A stretch of DNA of 64,000 bases from Paracoccus yibinensis (GCF_030846195.1 NZ_JAVCWH010000004.1:186001-250000), one strand, 5' to 3'; positions 45,208 through 53,857 are shown, counted from the stretch's first letter. Numbers and translations are program-made. Notes: a model not told the origin generated them from the sequence alone.

Positions 45208-46518
45208 ATGCGGACTGCTGAACTTGAGCCACGTTTGGGACCTGCCGACAGACAAGGGGCTTTGGTGCTGGGTGGTGGCCAGATCGTCCGCGACGATGGC
45301 AGCGTCGTTCGGAACGATATCCTGATCGAAGGTAACGGACGCATCGCGGCGATCGGTCCCGACCTGCCGCTGCCGCCCGACGCAAACCGCTGGGACATGG
45401 CGGGAACGCTGATTTCGGCGGGTTTTGTGGACATGCACCAGCATCTGGACAAGACCGGGGTGCTGCGCTTCACGCCGAACCCGTCGGGCACATTGCAAGG
45501 GGCACGGGAAGCCTTTGCGAAATATGCCCGGACGGCCGGACCGGAAGACATCACCCGCCGCGCGACCCGGACGATGGGGCGCTGCCTGTCGCGGGGGACC
45601 ACCGCGATCCGCAGCCATGTCAACGTGGACAAGGACGCCCGCTTCAACGGGATCGAGGCCCTGGCACGGCTGCGCGACGAATGGGCCGACCGGCTGACGC
45701 TGCAACTGGTGGCCTTCATGACCCCGCATCCGGGGCAGGATTTCGACTGTCTGACCGAAAATATCGACGCGGCGCTGGCCATCGGGGATGTCGTCGGCGG
45801 AACGCCCGCGGTCAGCGAGGATCCGGCGCGCTATATCGACATCCTGTTCGCTGCGGCGGCGCGGGCGGACAAGCCGGTCGATCTGCATCTGGACGAACAT
45901 CTGGATCCCGCGCGGGTCCATTTCGATGCCGCGCTGGATTGCGTGGAACGCTATGGGATGCAGGGCAGGACGGTGTTCAGCCACATCTCGGTCCTCAGCG
46001 CGATGCCGCGCGCGGATGCAAGGCGCATCATGGACCGCATGATCGAACTGGATGTCGGCGCGGTCACGCTGCCTGCGGCGAACCTTTATCTGCAAGCCCG
46101 CGATCACGAGACGCTGCCGCCGCGCGGATTGACGCGGGTGGCCGAACTGATGCGCGAGGGCGTGGCGGTCGCCACCGCCTCGGACAATATCCAGGATCCC
46201 TTCGTGCCGACAGGATCGGGCGACATGCTGGAAATCGCCCGGTGGACCCTGCTGGCAGGCCACCTGATGGCGGACGAACTGGCCGACGCTTATCGGATGA
46301 TCACCTCGGTTCCCGCGCGGCTGATGGGGCTGGGTGGCGATCACGGGATCAAGGTCGGCGCCTGGGCCGACCTGGTGCTAACCGACTGTATCGACACGGA
46401 AACCCTGGTGGCCGGGGGCGCGGACCGGATGCGGGTCCTGTCGCGGGGCCGGCTGGTTTCCGAAACCTCGGCCCGGCTGGCCGATCCAGAACCCGCCCGG
46501 GTGGCCTGCGCGCCGTAA
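45208..46518 (+). CDS. Amidohydrolase, cytosine deaminase-like
   Basis: The 436-residue metal-dependent hydrolase has GFVDMHQHLDKTGVL (metal HxH), THQH-type second site CVERYGMQGRTVFSHISVLS, VDLHLDEHLD and the metal Asp in ATASDNIQDPF. It resembles cytosine deaminase/isoguanine deaminase in layout. ATG 45208 has AAGGG upstream; an ATG at 45172 lacks one. Its neighbours suggest nucleobase use, but most of the operon downstream is broken, so it may be losing its purpose. Confidence 0.83.
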   Translation: MRTAELEPRLGPADRQGALVLGGGQIVRDDGSVVRNDILIEGNGRIAAIGPDLPLPPDANRWDMAGTLISAGFVDMHQHLDKTGVLRFTPNPSGTLQGAREAFAKYARTAGPEDITRRATRTMGRCLSRGTTAIRSHVNVDKDARFNGIEALARLRDEWADRLTLQLVAFMTPHPGQDFDCLTENIDAALAIGDVVGGTPAVSEDPARYIDILFAAAARADKPVDLHLDEHLDPARVHFDAALDCVERYGMQGRTVFSHISVLSAMPRADARRIMDRMIELDVGAVTLPAANLYLQARDHETLPPRGLTRVAELMREGVAVATASDNIQDPFVPTGSGDMLEIARWTLLAGHLMADELADAYRMITSVPARLMGLGGDHGIKVGAWADLVLTDCIDTETLVAGGADRMRVLSRGRLVSETSARLADPEPARVACAP

Positions 46519-46572
46519 GGGGCGCCGGCCTGCATCACGACCGGGCATCACCCCGCTGACAGGAGTATGACG

Positions 46573-47560
46573 ATGGAAATGCGTGTATTTCGAAATACGG
46601 CGCTGAAAAGAGCCAGGCCTTTGGCCCTTGCCGGGATGCTTTCGGCAGGCGCGCCTGGGCCGAGGAATTCAAGATGGGGCTTCTGGTTCCCGGCAGCGTA
46701 TCCGAGGAAGGCTGGAACCGCATCGGCTACAACGCGCTGAAGGGCGTCGAGGAACAGCTTGGCGCGCAGATCAGCTATATCGAGCTTCAGCAGAACCCGG
46801 CCTCGTTCGAGAAGGCCTTCTATGACTATGCCAGCCAAGGCTATCAGGTGATCCTGGGCCACGGGTTCGAGTTCCAGGACGCGGCGCTGAGCGTGGCCGA
46901 GGATTACCCGGACACGATCTTCCTGATCTCGTCCAGCGACATCCACGAGGGCAATGTGATCGGGCTGAACACCGACGCCAGCCAGCCGTTCTACCTGATG
47001 GGCTTCGTCGCGGCGAAGATGGGCAAGAAGGCCGGGCTTGTCGGCGGCATGGAAATCCCGCCGATCCAGCAGGCTTTCGCGGGCTTCAAGGCGGGCGCCC
47101 GCAGCGTCGATCCCGATTTCCCGATCAGCGAGGCCTATATCGGCAACTTCACCGACACCACCGCCGCCAAGGAAGCCGCGCTCAGCATGATCGCGCAAGG
47201 GGCGGATTTCGTGGTGCCGAATGCCTCGGGCGCCACGGTGGGCGGATACCAGGCGATCGCGGAAGCGGGTCCTGACGTCAAGACCTTCAGCATCTTCAGC
47301 GACTTCACCCAAGTCGCGCCCCAAAACATCCTGGGCCTTTACGTGGCGGATTATGCGCAGGGCGTGGTGGATGTCGTTAGCGCGATCCGGGAAGGCACCA
47401 GCCGGAATCGAATGTCGTCTTCGGGCTGAAGGATCCGAACGTCATCAAGTTCAGCTTTCGCGAAGACGGTCCCGCGCCCGTTCCCGCCGAGCTGCAGGCC
47501 GAGGTGACCGAGGTCGCGGCCCGTATCGCCTCGGGCGAGATCCAGACCTATAGCCAGTAA
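46573..47560 (+). pseudogene. Frameshifted BMP-family substrate-binding protein
   Basis: A signal peptide in frame 1 (MEMRVFRNTALKRARPLALA) is followed, after a shift near 46650, by the mature protein in frame 0: EEFKMGLLVPGSVSEEGWN, YPDTIFLISSSDIHEGNVIGLN, LVGGMEIPPIQQAFAGFKAG and FSDFTQVAPQNILG. A second shift near 47405 moves to frame 2, with VVFGLKDPNVIKFSFRED and the natural end IQTYSQ at 47560. Intact, it would bind nucleosides or purines in the periplasm for an ABC importer. Two shifts show the gene is dead. Confidence 0.85.
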
Positions 47561-47616
47561 TGGGATCCCGCCGCGATCCCCGCGCAGGGGTCGCGGTGGA
47601 TCAGGGGAGAAGGTCC

Positions 47617-48701
47617 ATGAGCATGACACAGATCGAACGGGACGGAGAAGGCCTCGCCTCGACGCCCGCGTCCCGGCGGATCGGCCGGGCCTTGAGGGCC
47701 GCGGCCCTGGCCATCGCGCGGCCTGCCGCCGCCGTTGCCTCGGCGCTTGTCTTCGGCGCGGCGCTGCTGGCGCTGAGCGGGTTCAACGGTCGGATGTCTT
47801 CACCGTGATGATCCTGGGCGTCTTCCAGGACTTCCGTTCGGTGACCGAGATCCTGCTGAAGGCCGTGCCCCTGATCCTGATCGGCGCCGGGCTTTGCGTG
47901 GCCTTTCGCTGCTCGATGTGGAACATCGGGGCCGAAGGACAGCTTTATGTCGGTGCCATCGCCGCGACCCTGGTGGGCGTCAGCTTCGAAGGCCTGACAC
48001 CCTGGCTTTATGTCCCGGGGGTCCTGATCGCGGGTGCGGTCGGCGGCGCCTTCTGGGCCGGGATTGCAGGCTGGCTGAAGGTGCGCTTCCACGCCAGCGA
48101 GATCGTAACCACGATCATGCTGAACCTGCCGGTCGATTCCGGGCGGGTGATCCTGCGGGGAGAGGATGTTACAGGCATGGATCAGGCCCGGATCAACACA
48201 CGCGGTTTTGCCCATGTCCCCGAGGACCGGCACAAGATGGGCATCCTTCTGCCCCTGACCCTGGCCGAGAATGCCATCCTGCACACCCACGACCGGCCCC
48301 CCTTTGCCGCCCGCGGGATGCTGCAACGCCGCCGGATCGCCCGGCACACGCGCGACCTGATCGCGCGCTTCCGCATCAAGACCCCGGACGAGACGCAGGC
48401 GATCGGCAACCTGTCGGGGGGAAACCAGCAGAAGCTGGTCGCGGCCCGCGAATTGGCGCGCGACCCCGACTTCATCCTGGTCAGCCAGTTGACCCGCGGC
48501 ATCGACATCGGCGCGATCGAGTTCATTCTCCAGGAAATGCTCAGGCAGCGCGACAAGGGCAGGGCGATCCTGCTGATCTCGACCGAGTTCGAGGAACTGT
48601 TCGCCGTTTGCGACCGCATCCTGATGATGGCGGGCAAGAAGCAACCGCCCGGCGCAGCCGGGGCGGTGATGCACCATCCCGCCGGGGCGATGTCGGCTTG
48701 A
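47617..48701 (+). pseudogene. Chimera of an ABC permease N-terminal half and an ABC ATPase C-terminal half
   Basis: It begins as a permease at ATG 47617 (basic start, then a first helix), shifts frame near 47790, and continues from about 47805 with VPLILIGAGLCVAFRCSMWN and NIGAEGQLYVGAIAATLVG, helices of a BMP-system permease ending in FHASEIVTTIMLN. At about 48125 it joins without a stop to the second half of a sugar-type dual ABC ATPase, with FAHVPEDRHKMGI, the signature NLSGGNQQKLVAARELA and Walker B-like DFILVSQLTRGIDIGA. There is no Walker A, and half of the permease is missing. The open part alone, 47805-48701, encodes 298 residues. Confidence 0.85.
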
Positions 48702-48750
48702 CCGCGGAAATGGCACCAGACGGATCCTTCGGGCGTGGTCCGGGGCGATC

Positions 48751-49686
48751 ATGAACATCACCCTGCGCCAGGTCCGGGCTTTCATCGCGGTCGCCAATCT
48801 GGGGCGCTTCAACGTGGCGGCCAACAGCCTTGGTCTGACCCAGTCCGCCGTCAGCATCCTGATCCGCGAACTGGAAACGGAAATGGGCGTTCGGCTGTTC
48901 GACCGCCATACCCGCATGGCCAGCCTGACCAGCACGGGCCAGGAGTTCCTGCCCCAGGCCCGCAAGGTTCTGGAGGATCTGGACCGGGCCACGCGGGGCA
49001 TCCGCGACCGCGCCACGCTGAAATGCGGGCAGGTGACGGTCGCGGCGGCCATCGTGCTGGCGGCCACCATCGTGCCGCCGCTTCTGGCGCAATTCCTGGA
49101 ACAGCACCCCGGCATGACCGTGAAGCTGCACGACATGGCCGAGGAACGGATCCGCGTCGCCCTGAAGCGCAACGAGGTGGACATCGCCATCGGAACCCTG
49201 CTGGACGATGATCCAGAGATCATGACCACCCCCGTCGCCACCGACCGCCTGATGGTCACATGCCGCGCGGATCATTCCTTCGCGCAGCGCGAACAGGTCC
49301 GGTGGGAGGAATTGGCCGCAGAACGGTTGATCGTCCTGGCGCCCGAAAACCCCCTGCGCGACATCGTCGAACGCACCATGATCCGCGTCGCGCCGAATTT
49401 CCGCCCCAGCTACGAGGTGGGCTTTTCATCGACGGCGATCAGCATGATCTCGGCCGGGATGGGGATTTCCGTCCTGCCCGAGAATTCGCAGCAACTGGCC
49501 CCGGCCGTCCAGGTCCGCAAGGTCGAACTGGTAGAGCCGCGGGTCACGCGCGTGATTGCCGTCCTTCAGCACCGCTATCGCAGCCTGTCCCCCGCCGCGG
49601 AACGGCTGCGCGAGATGATCCTGGCGAATGCCGCGGCCATCCGTGCCTTCCACGCCGACGCCACGCCGCCACCCGCGCTTGCCTGA
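48751..49686 (+). CDS. LysR-family regulator
   Basis: The 311-residue protein has a LysR helix-turn-helix (RQVRAFIAVANLGRFNVAANSLGLTQSAVSILIRELETEMGVRLFDR) and a periplasmic-binding-like ligand domain with the ISAGMGISVLPE segment. It probably controlled the catabolic genes nearby, many of which are broken. Its stop and that of mobA lie in the two arms of a small palindrome. Confidence 0.9.
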   Translation: MNITLRQVRAFIAVANLGRFNVAANSLGLTQSAVSILIRELETEMGVRLFDRHTRMASLTSTGQEFLPQARKVLEDLDRATRGIRDRATLKCGQVTVAAAIVLAATIVPPLLAQFLEQHPGMTVKLHDMAEERIRVALKRNEVDIAIGTLLDDDPEIMTTPVATDRLMVTCRADHSFAQREQVRWEELAAERLIVLAPENPLRDIVERTMIRVAPNFRPSYEVGFSSTAISMISAGMGISVLPENSQQLAPAVQVRKVELVEPRVTRVIAVLQHRYRSLSPAAERLREMILANAAAIRAFHADATPPPALA

Positions 49687-49693
49687 CGCCGCA

Positions 49694-50245
49694 TCAGGCA
49701 GGACCCGACAGATCGCCGGGCCGGTCGATGTCATGGGCAGTCCGCGTATCGATGGGGATCAGCCGATCCCGGGGCAGCGTCGCCAGAAATTCCCGCGCGC
49801 CCTGGTCCCCCTCGAACCGGCCAAGGGCCTTGCCGAAATCACCCGCCGCGATATGGGCGGGCGGCATCCGCCTGTCGCCCTGCACGCAGGCGCAGCTTTC
49901 CCCTGACGTCAGCAGCCGCCGCAACAGCGCGGCCGAAACGTTGGGCATGTCGCCCAGGCAGATCAGCAGGCCATCCGCGCCTGCAACCCTGGCTTGGCGC
50001 AAGGCAAGGCCGAACGATGCCGACATCGGCAGGCCGGACGGCAGGGTATGCAACACGAAATCGTCCGGCAGGACGGCACCGACCGCTGGCGACGAGATCA
50101 CCGCGCCCAGCCTGTCGCAGCCCGATTGCATCAAGGCCTCGGCCGCCCAGGTGATCAGCGGCCGCCCCTGCCAAGGCGCAACCAGCTTGTCGTCTGCCCC
50201 GAAGCGCAGCGACTGGCCAGCCGCCAGGATCATGCCCAGGCGCAT
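49694..50245 (-). CDS. MobA/MocA-like nucleotidyltransferase
   Basis: This 183-residue protein resembles molybdenum cofactor cytidylyltransferase: the loop ILAAGQSLRFGADDKLVAPWQGRPL, a mid LPSGLPMSASFGLALRQA and LICLGDMPNVSAALLRRLL with the metal Asp. It should attach CMP to molybdopterin for xanthine dehydrogenase-type enzymes. It follows xdhC with a one-base overlap. The oxidoreductase large subunit is not in the window. Confidence 0.87.
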   Translation of the reverse strand: MRLGMILAAGQSLRFGADDKLVAPWQGRPLITWAAEALMQSGCDRLGAVISSPAVGAVLPDDFVLHTLPSGLPMSASFGLALRQARVAGADGLLICLGDMPNVSAALLRRLLTSGESCACVQGDRRMPPAHIAAGDFGKALGRFEGDQGAREFLATLPRDRLIPIDTRTAHDIDRPGDLSGPA

Positions 50246-51231
50246 CAGGGCGTCGGGGCCACGACCGGATCGCCGGCGGCCATCACCACCTCGGCCAGGA
50301 CCGAGATCGCCAGAAGCCGGGGGTCGCGCGACGACGGGATCAGCCCGATGGGGCCGCGCACCCGTTCCAGAAGATCGGGCGGCACGCCCATCCGGGCCAG
50401 ATGCTCCAACCGGGCGGTCTGGGTTGCGCGGCTGCCCTGGGCCCCGATGTAGAAGGCCGGGCGGTCCAGAAGCGCGCGCAGGATCTGGGGTTCGTAATCG
50501 TGGTCATGATAGAACAGCAGCGCCGCGCACCGGTCGTCAGGGACAAGTTCCTTGAAATCCGGCATCGGACCCAGGCGGCGGACGGTGCAGCCCATCGCCT
50601 GGGCTGCGTCCAGGTTGCGATCCTCGTGCGACAGAAGCACATGGTCATAGCCCATGGATTTCACCAGATCCGCAAAGACGGCCGCCTCGGCCCCCGCACC
50701 GAAGATCACGAATCGGATGGGCGCCTTGAAGGGGATGATGACACCGCCTGCTGCGCCCCTTTCTGCCGCATCAAGGGCCAGGCGGCCGTCTGGCGACAGC
50801 CTCAGCGACACGGGGCGCCGGTCGGCGCGGCTGCGGGACAGTTCTGCCAGCAGATCGAGGTCGTTGACCCGGAACAGCATCACCTCGATCGCGCCGCCGC
50901 AGGGCAGGCGCAGGTCGATGAAGGGCGATCCCTGGCCATAGCGCAGGTGCAGCGGCCTGCCGTCGGCGCGGACACGCTGGGCCTGCAGGATCAGGTCGGC
51001 CTCGATGCAGCCGGACGTGAGCGTGCCTGCGAAGCGGCCATCCGGCGCGATCGCCATGGCCGTCCCGGGATTGCGATACGCGGGACCATGGGTGGCGGTC
51101 AGGACCGCCATGACCGTGCCCGGCCCCGCCGCCAGGGCTGCCTCCCACGGATCCAGAAGGGCAGGATGGCTGCAGGCCTGCGAATCCGTCTGGGCAGGGC
51201 TGGGTTGCAGGTCCATGGCACGATCTTTCAT
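50245..51231 (-). CDS. xdhC: XdhC-family chaperone
   Basis: The 328-residue protein has the XdhC N-terminal domain (PGTVMAVLTATHGPAYRNPG, LTSGCIEADLI) and the C-terminal Rossmann domain (VIFGAGAEAAVFADLVKSMGYDHVL; YIGAQGSRATQTARLEHLA). XdhC delivers sulfurated molybdenum cofactor to xanthine dehydrogenase. It is divergent from a GntR gene with a twin operator between them. The client enzyme appears to be lost except for a truncated FAD subunit. Confidence 0.9.
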   Translation of the reverse strand: MKDRAMDLQPSPAQTDSQACSHPALLDPWEAALAAGPGTVMAVLTATHGPAYRNPGTAMAIAPDGRFAGTLTSGCIEADLILQAQRVRADGRPLHLRYGQGSPFIDLRLPCGGAIEVMLFRVNDLDLLAELSRSRADRRPVSLRLSPDGRLALDAAERGAAGGVIIPFKAPIRFVIFGAGAEAAVFADLVKSMGYDHVLLSHEDRNLDAAQAMGCTVRRLGPMPDFKELVPDDRCAALLFYHDHDYEPQILRALLDRPAFYIGAQGSRATQTARLEHLARMGVPPDLLERVRGPIGLIPSSRDPRLLAISVLAEVVMAAGDPVVAPTP

Positions 51232-51249
51232 TGTGGAGGACGCAAGAAC

Positions 51250-51263
51250 ATTGTTGACAATCT
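51250..51263. promoter_or_regulatory. GntR-type operator half of a twin site, copy 1
   Basis: ATTGTTGACAATCT contains the near-palindrome ATTGT-TG-ACAAT typical of FadR/GntR operators. An identical copy lies 37 bases further, in the 77-base divergent gap between xdhC and the GntR gene. Confidence 0.6.
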
Positions 51264-51286
51264 TTCGGCGCAATAGCAAGCTGAGA

Positions 51287-51300
51287 ATTGTTGACAATCT
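51287..51300. promoter_or_regulatory. GntR-type operator half of a twin site, copy 2
   Basis: The second identical ATTGTTGACAATCT lies nine bases before the GntR start at 51309. Two equal sites in a divergent region fit autoregulation plus control of xdhC. Confidence 0.6.
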
Positions 51301-51308
51301 GGCGTGAT

Positions 51309-52013
51309 ATGAACCAGGCACATTTTCCCATCACCGCCCACGGGGTTGAGGCTGACGAACCGCGCAAGAGCGGCGCCGAGGCCGAGGAGCGCGTCATGCG
51401 GCTGATCAATGACGCCATCCAGCAGCATCGTGTTCAGCCCGGCGACCGGCTGGTCGAACGCGAACTGTCGGCCGGTGCGCAGGCGAACCGGCAGGCGGTG
51501 CGCAATGCCTTGGCCCGGATGGCCCAGGCCGGTCTGGTGAACCTGACACCCAACCGGGGCGCGACCGTGGTGCAGTATTCGCCGGAAACCACGCGCCAGA
51601 TCATGCATGCGCGGATCGTCAACGAAGGCGCGGCCCTGGTCGCCCTGGCAGGACGTCTGGACGACGGGGGCCGCGACCGGCTGGAAGGCATCCTGCGCCA
51701 GGAAGCAGCGGCCTATGACGAAGGCCGCATCATCGAGGGGCGGCACCATTCGCGCGCGTTTCATGCGGCGTTCACCGAACTGGCCGGCAACGTCATGATG
51801 TCGCGCTTCGTGAGCGAACTGATCGCCTGCCAGCCGCTGCTGGGGATGCGCAATTCCGGGCGGCAGTCCAGCTTTTCGGGCGTCATCGCCCATACCAGAA
51901 CCCTTGCGGCCCTGCTGCGTGGCGACGGGCACGAGGCCGAATCCGTGAATACCCAGCTTCTTCTGGCGCTTGAGCGTGAATTCCTGCGCGAAAGCACGGC
52001 GGACCCCGCCTGA
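51309..52013 (+). CDS. GntR-family regulator (FCD subfamily)
   Basis: The 234-residue protein has a GntR winged helix (VMRLINDAIQQHRVQPGDRLVERELS, NRQAVRNALARMAQAGLVNLTPNRGATVV) and an all-helical FCD effector domain containing ARIVNEGAALVALAG and HHSRAFHAAFTELAGN. The ATG at 51309 lies just after the second operator; an upstream in-frame start at 51288 would overlap it. It probably represses the xdhC side and the FAD subunit side. Confidence 0.9.
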   Translation: MNQAHFPITAHGVEADEPRKSGAEAEERVMRLINDAIQQHRVQPGDRLVERELSAGAQANRQAVRNALARMAQAGLVNLTPNRGATVVQYSPETTRQIMHARIVNEGAALVALAGRLDDGGRDRLEGILRQEAAAYDEGRIIEGRHHSRAFHAAFTELAGNVMMSRFVSELIACQPLLGMRNSGRQSSFSGVIAHTRTLAALLRGDGHEAESVNTQLLLALEREFLRESTADPA

Positions 52014-52109
52014 GAAGAGGCTCGGAAACCAGATATCCCGGCGTAGCCCCCTGACGGAAAGCGGCCAGGCAACAAGACAGATGCTTGCGACCAGCCAGAG
52101 GAGGGCGAA

Positions 52110-52607
52110 TTGAGACGATTCGACTATCACGAACCCACAACGCTGGAGGAGGCCTCCCGGTTGATGACAACCTTGGGGGAAGGCGCTTTTCTGCTGGCCG
52201 GGGGCACCGACCTGTTCGTCGAAATCCGCGAACGGCTGCGCAGCATGTCGCACCTGATCAACATCAAGCGCGTGCCGGGTCTGGACCGCATCGACTGGTC
52301 GGAAGCCGAGGGGCTGCGCTTTGGCGCCCTTGTCACCGCCGGGCAACTTGAGGCTTCGCCCCATGTCGCCGCGCGCTATCCGAACCTGCAGACGGCGATG
52401 CGGGCCCTGGCCTCGATCCAGGTGCGCAACCGCGCCACGGTGATCGGCAATATATGCCGGGCCTCGCCTTCGGCGGATTCGATCCCGCCGCTGATCGCCG
52501 ACGGGGCCTCATCGGAATGCCCTGGGGCTGACAAAGCCCAGATCGCGATGCGGGTCGGTGCCGGCCTGTTCTGCTGCACAGTCCGGGCTTCGGAGGTGAT
52601 TGTTTAA
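52110..52607 (+). pseudogene. Truncated FAD-binding subunit of a xanthine dehydrogenase-type enzyme
   Basis: The first 132 residues are a normal CoxM/XdhB FAD domain: MRRFDYHEPTTLEEA, LLAGGTDLFVEIRERL, and IQVRNRATVIGNICRASPSADSIPPLIADGA. After about 52508 the frame leaves the family (SSECPGADKAQI...) and ends at 165 residues instead of about 280-290. The 2Fe-2S and molybdenum subunits do not follow. This is a truncation, probably by deletion or an insertion scar. Confidence 0.82.
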
Positions 52608-52738
52608 AGGTTTCGGGATTTGTTGCCCTGTGGTCCCAGCGGCATAAGGTGGATTTTGGGCTTCGGGCATTCAATGATATACGTGCGTTAGATTGAAAAA
52701 CATGGCGGCCATGAAGCCCAAGCACCTGTGCCGGGACG
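52508..52738. other. Scar of unassigned sequence between two truncated genes
   Basis: About 230 bases between the broken FAD subunit and the altered end of the RidA gene have no family assignment, are less GC-rich than the surroundings (AATGATATACGTGCGTTAGATTG), and fit no gene on either strand. They look like foreign or IS-derived filler. Confidence 0.45.
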
Positions 52739-53080
52739 ACGTGCTATTGCGATCATCTCGACCCTCGTGCCGGGTCGCGCAAGCGTCACGCCGCAGGTTG
52801 CTCGTGCCGGAGGATGCTTGCGATCAATCCAGGCGTCCCAGACTGCGTTCATGCCCGGAAAATCCGCCATGTCGCTGAGCCACACCTGAACGGATGCGAT
52901 GTCGGCCTTGCTGCCGCCCAGTTCCGCCATGACGGCGTCGATGCCTGTCAGGACCTCGGCGGTTTGAACCGCCATATCGCCTTCCAGCGTCGTCTGGATC
53001 TGGCCGGCCAGAAAAACGATATCGCCGACTGCAACGGCCTCGCTCATGCGCGGTCCGGGATTGAGGCGATCCAGCATCAT
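52688..53080 (-). CDS. RidA-family protein with altered C-terminus
   Basis: The first 113 residues match RidA/YjgF: LNPGPRMSEAVAVGDIVFLAGQI, VLTGIDAVMAELGG, MADFPGMNAVWDAWI and the Arg-containing PARATCGVTLARPGTRVEMIAIA. The natural end would come about there; the frame then continues with about 17 unrelated residues (PGTGAWASWPPCFSI). RidA hydrolyses reactive enamines. The catalytic Arg is retained, so it may still work. It overlaps the stop of the M19 fragment (ATGA). Confidence 0.75.
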   Translation of the reverse strand: MMLDRLNPGPRMSEAVAVGDIVFLAGQIQTTLEGDMAVQTAEVLTGIDAVMAELGGSKADIASVQVWLSDMADFPGMNAVWDAWIDRKHPPARATCGVTLARPGTRVEMIAIARRPGTGAWASWPPCFSI

Positions 53081-53202
53081 GGAATTACTTTCGGATCAGT
53101 CGTTGTCATTGCTGCTTGCCCCGGCACCCCGCGCATCTGCCGGAAGATGCCTTCCGACCAGTTCGCATATTGCAGCCCGTCGACCAGCGGCGCGCGGATC
53201 AT
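53077..53202 (-). pseudogene. M19 dipeptidase gene reduced to its first codons
   Basis: The frame begins MIRAPLVDGLQYANWSEGIF, the start of an M19 (membrane/renal) dipeptidase-like enzyme, and after about 24 residues jumps to an unrelated tail ending TTTDPKVIP at the RidA start. The catalytic zinc-binding body of about 300 residues is missing, so an internal deletion joined the gene start to the 3' end of the region. It remains coupled to genes on both sides by ATGA overlaps. Confidence 0.65.
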
Positions 53203-53661
53203 TCCGGCGCCCCCGCCGCGACATAGGCTGTTTTCACGGTGGTGTAGAATTCGGCGGCATAACGGCCCTGTTCGCGCGGGCCGAAGCTGGACGTCGCGGT
53301 CGCCGAAGGGGACGTGGTAATCGGTGCCCGCCGTGGGCAGGTTCACCATCACGCAGCCCGCCCGCATGTTGGCGCGGAGATGGCTGGCGCGCGCAAGGCT
53401 GCGGGTCATGATGCCCGCGTCAGCCCGAAGGCGTTGTCATTGGCGATGGCCAGCGCCTCGTCATAACTGCCGGCGCGGATGAAGCAGGTGATCGGCGCGA
53501 ACATTTCCTCGCGGTTGATGCGCATGTCGTTGCGGGTGCGGGCAAAGACGGCGGGTGCCATGCAAGGACCCGGCGTTTTCCGCTCCAGCCGCTCGCCCCT
53601 GCAAAGCAGTTCGGCCCCTTCCTCCTGGCCGATGCAGAGAGCTTGGGCCGCCCCGAGCTTC
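53199..53661 (-). pseudogene. C-terminal remnant of an aldehyde dehydrogenase
   Basis: A piece in one frame (MRINREEMFAPITCFIRAGS, YDEALAIANDNAFGLT) shifts near 53410 to SLARASHLRANMRAGCVMVN and LPTAGTDYHVPFG, and shifts again near 53310 to FGPREQGRYAAEFYTTVKTA, ending at a TGA overlapping the dipeptidase ATG. The catalytic Cys and Glu part (N-terminal 300 residues) is absent. It resembles the ketoglutaric semialdehyde dehydrogenase branch, as does the intact gene at 62703. Confidence 0.8.
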
Positions 53662-53857
53662 TAAGCCGCCAGACCTGTTTCGTTACGTGGATCTGTCTGC
53701 GAGTTCGTTCCTGGATGTGTAACCGAGGGCTGAGGATGGTTGCCAACGGCCATCCTGATTGTTGCCGTCCTGACCGATGAAGGCCAGGCCGGCAACGACT
53801 GGTGCGGGCTTCCAAGCCGGATCTGCCCATGGCTTCCCCAAGTGTCCGGCTTGCGGA
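53661..53857. other. Probable insertion-sequence remnant
   Basis: The 197-base stretch between the dehydrogenase remnant and the permease has short frames only. On the minus strand SSALGYTSRNELADRS resembles the tail of IS3-type transposases, and on the plus strand PPDLFRYVDLSA resembles the start of another type; neither is enough to name an element. No terminal repeats are seen. Confidence 0.3.
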
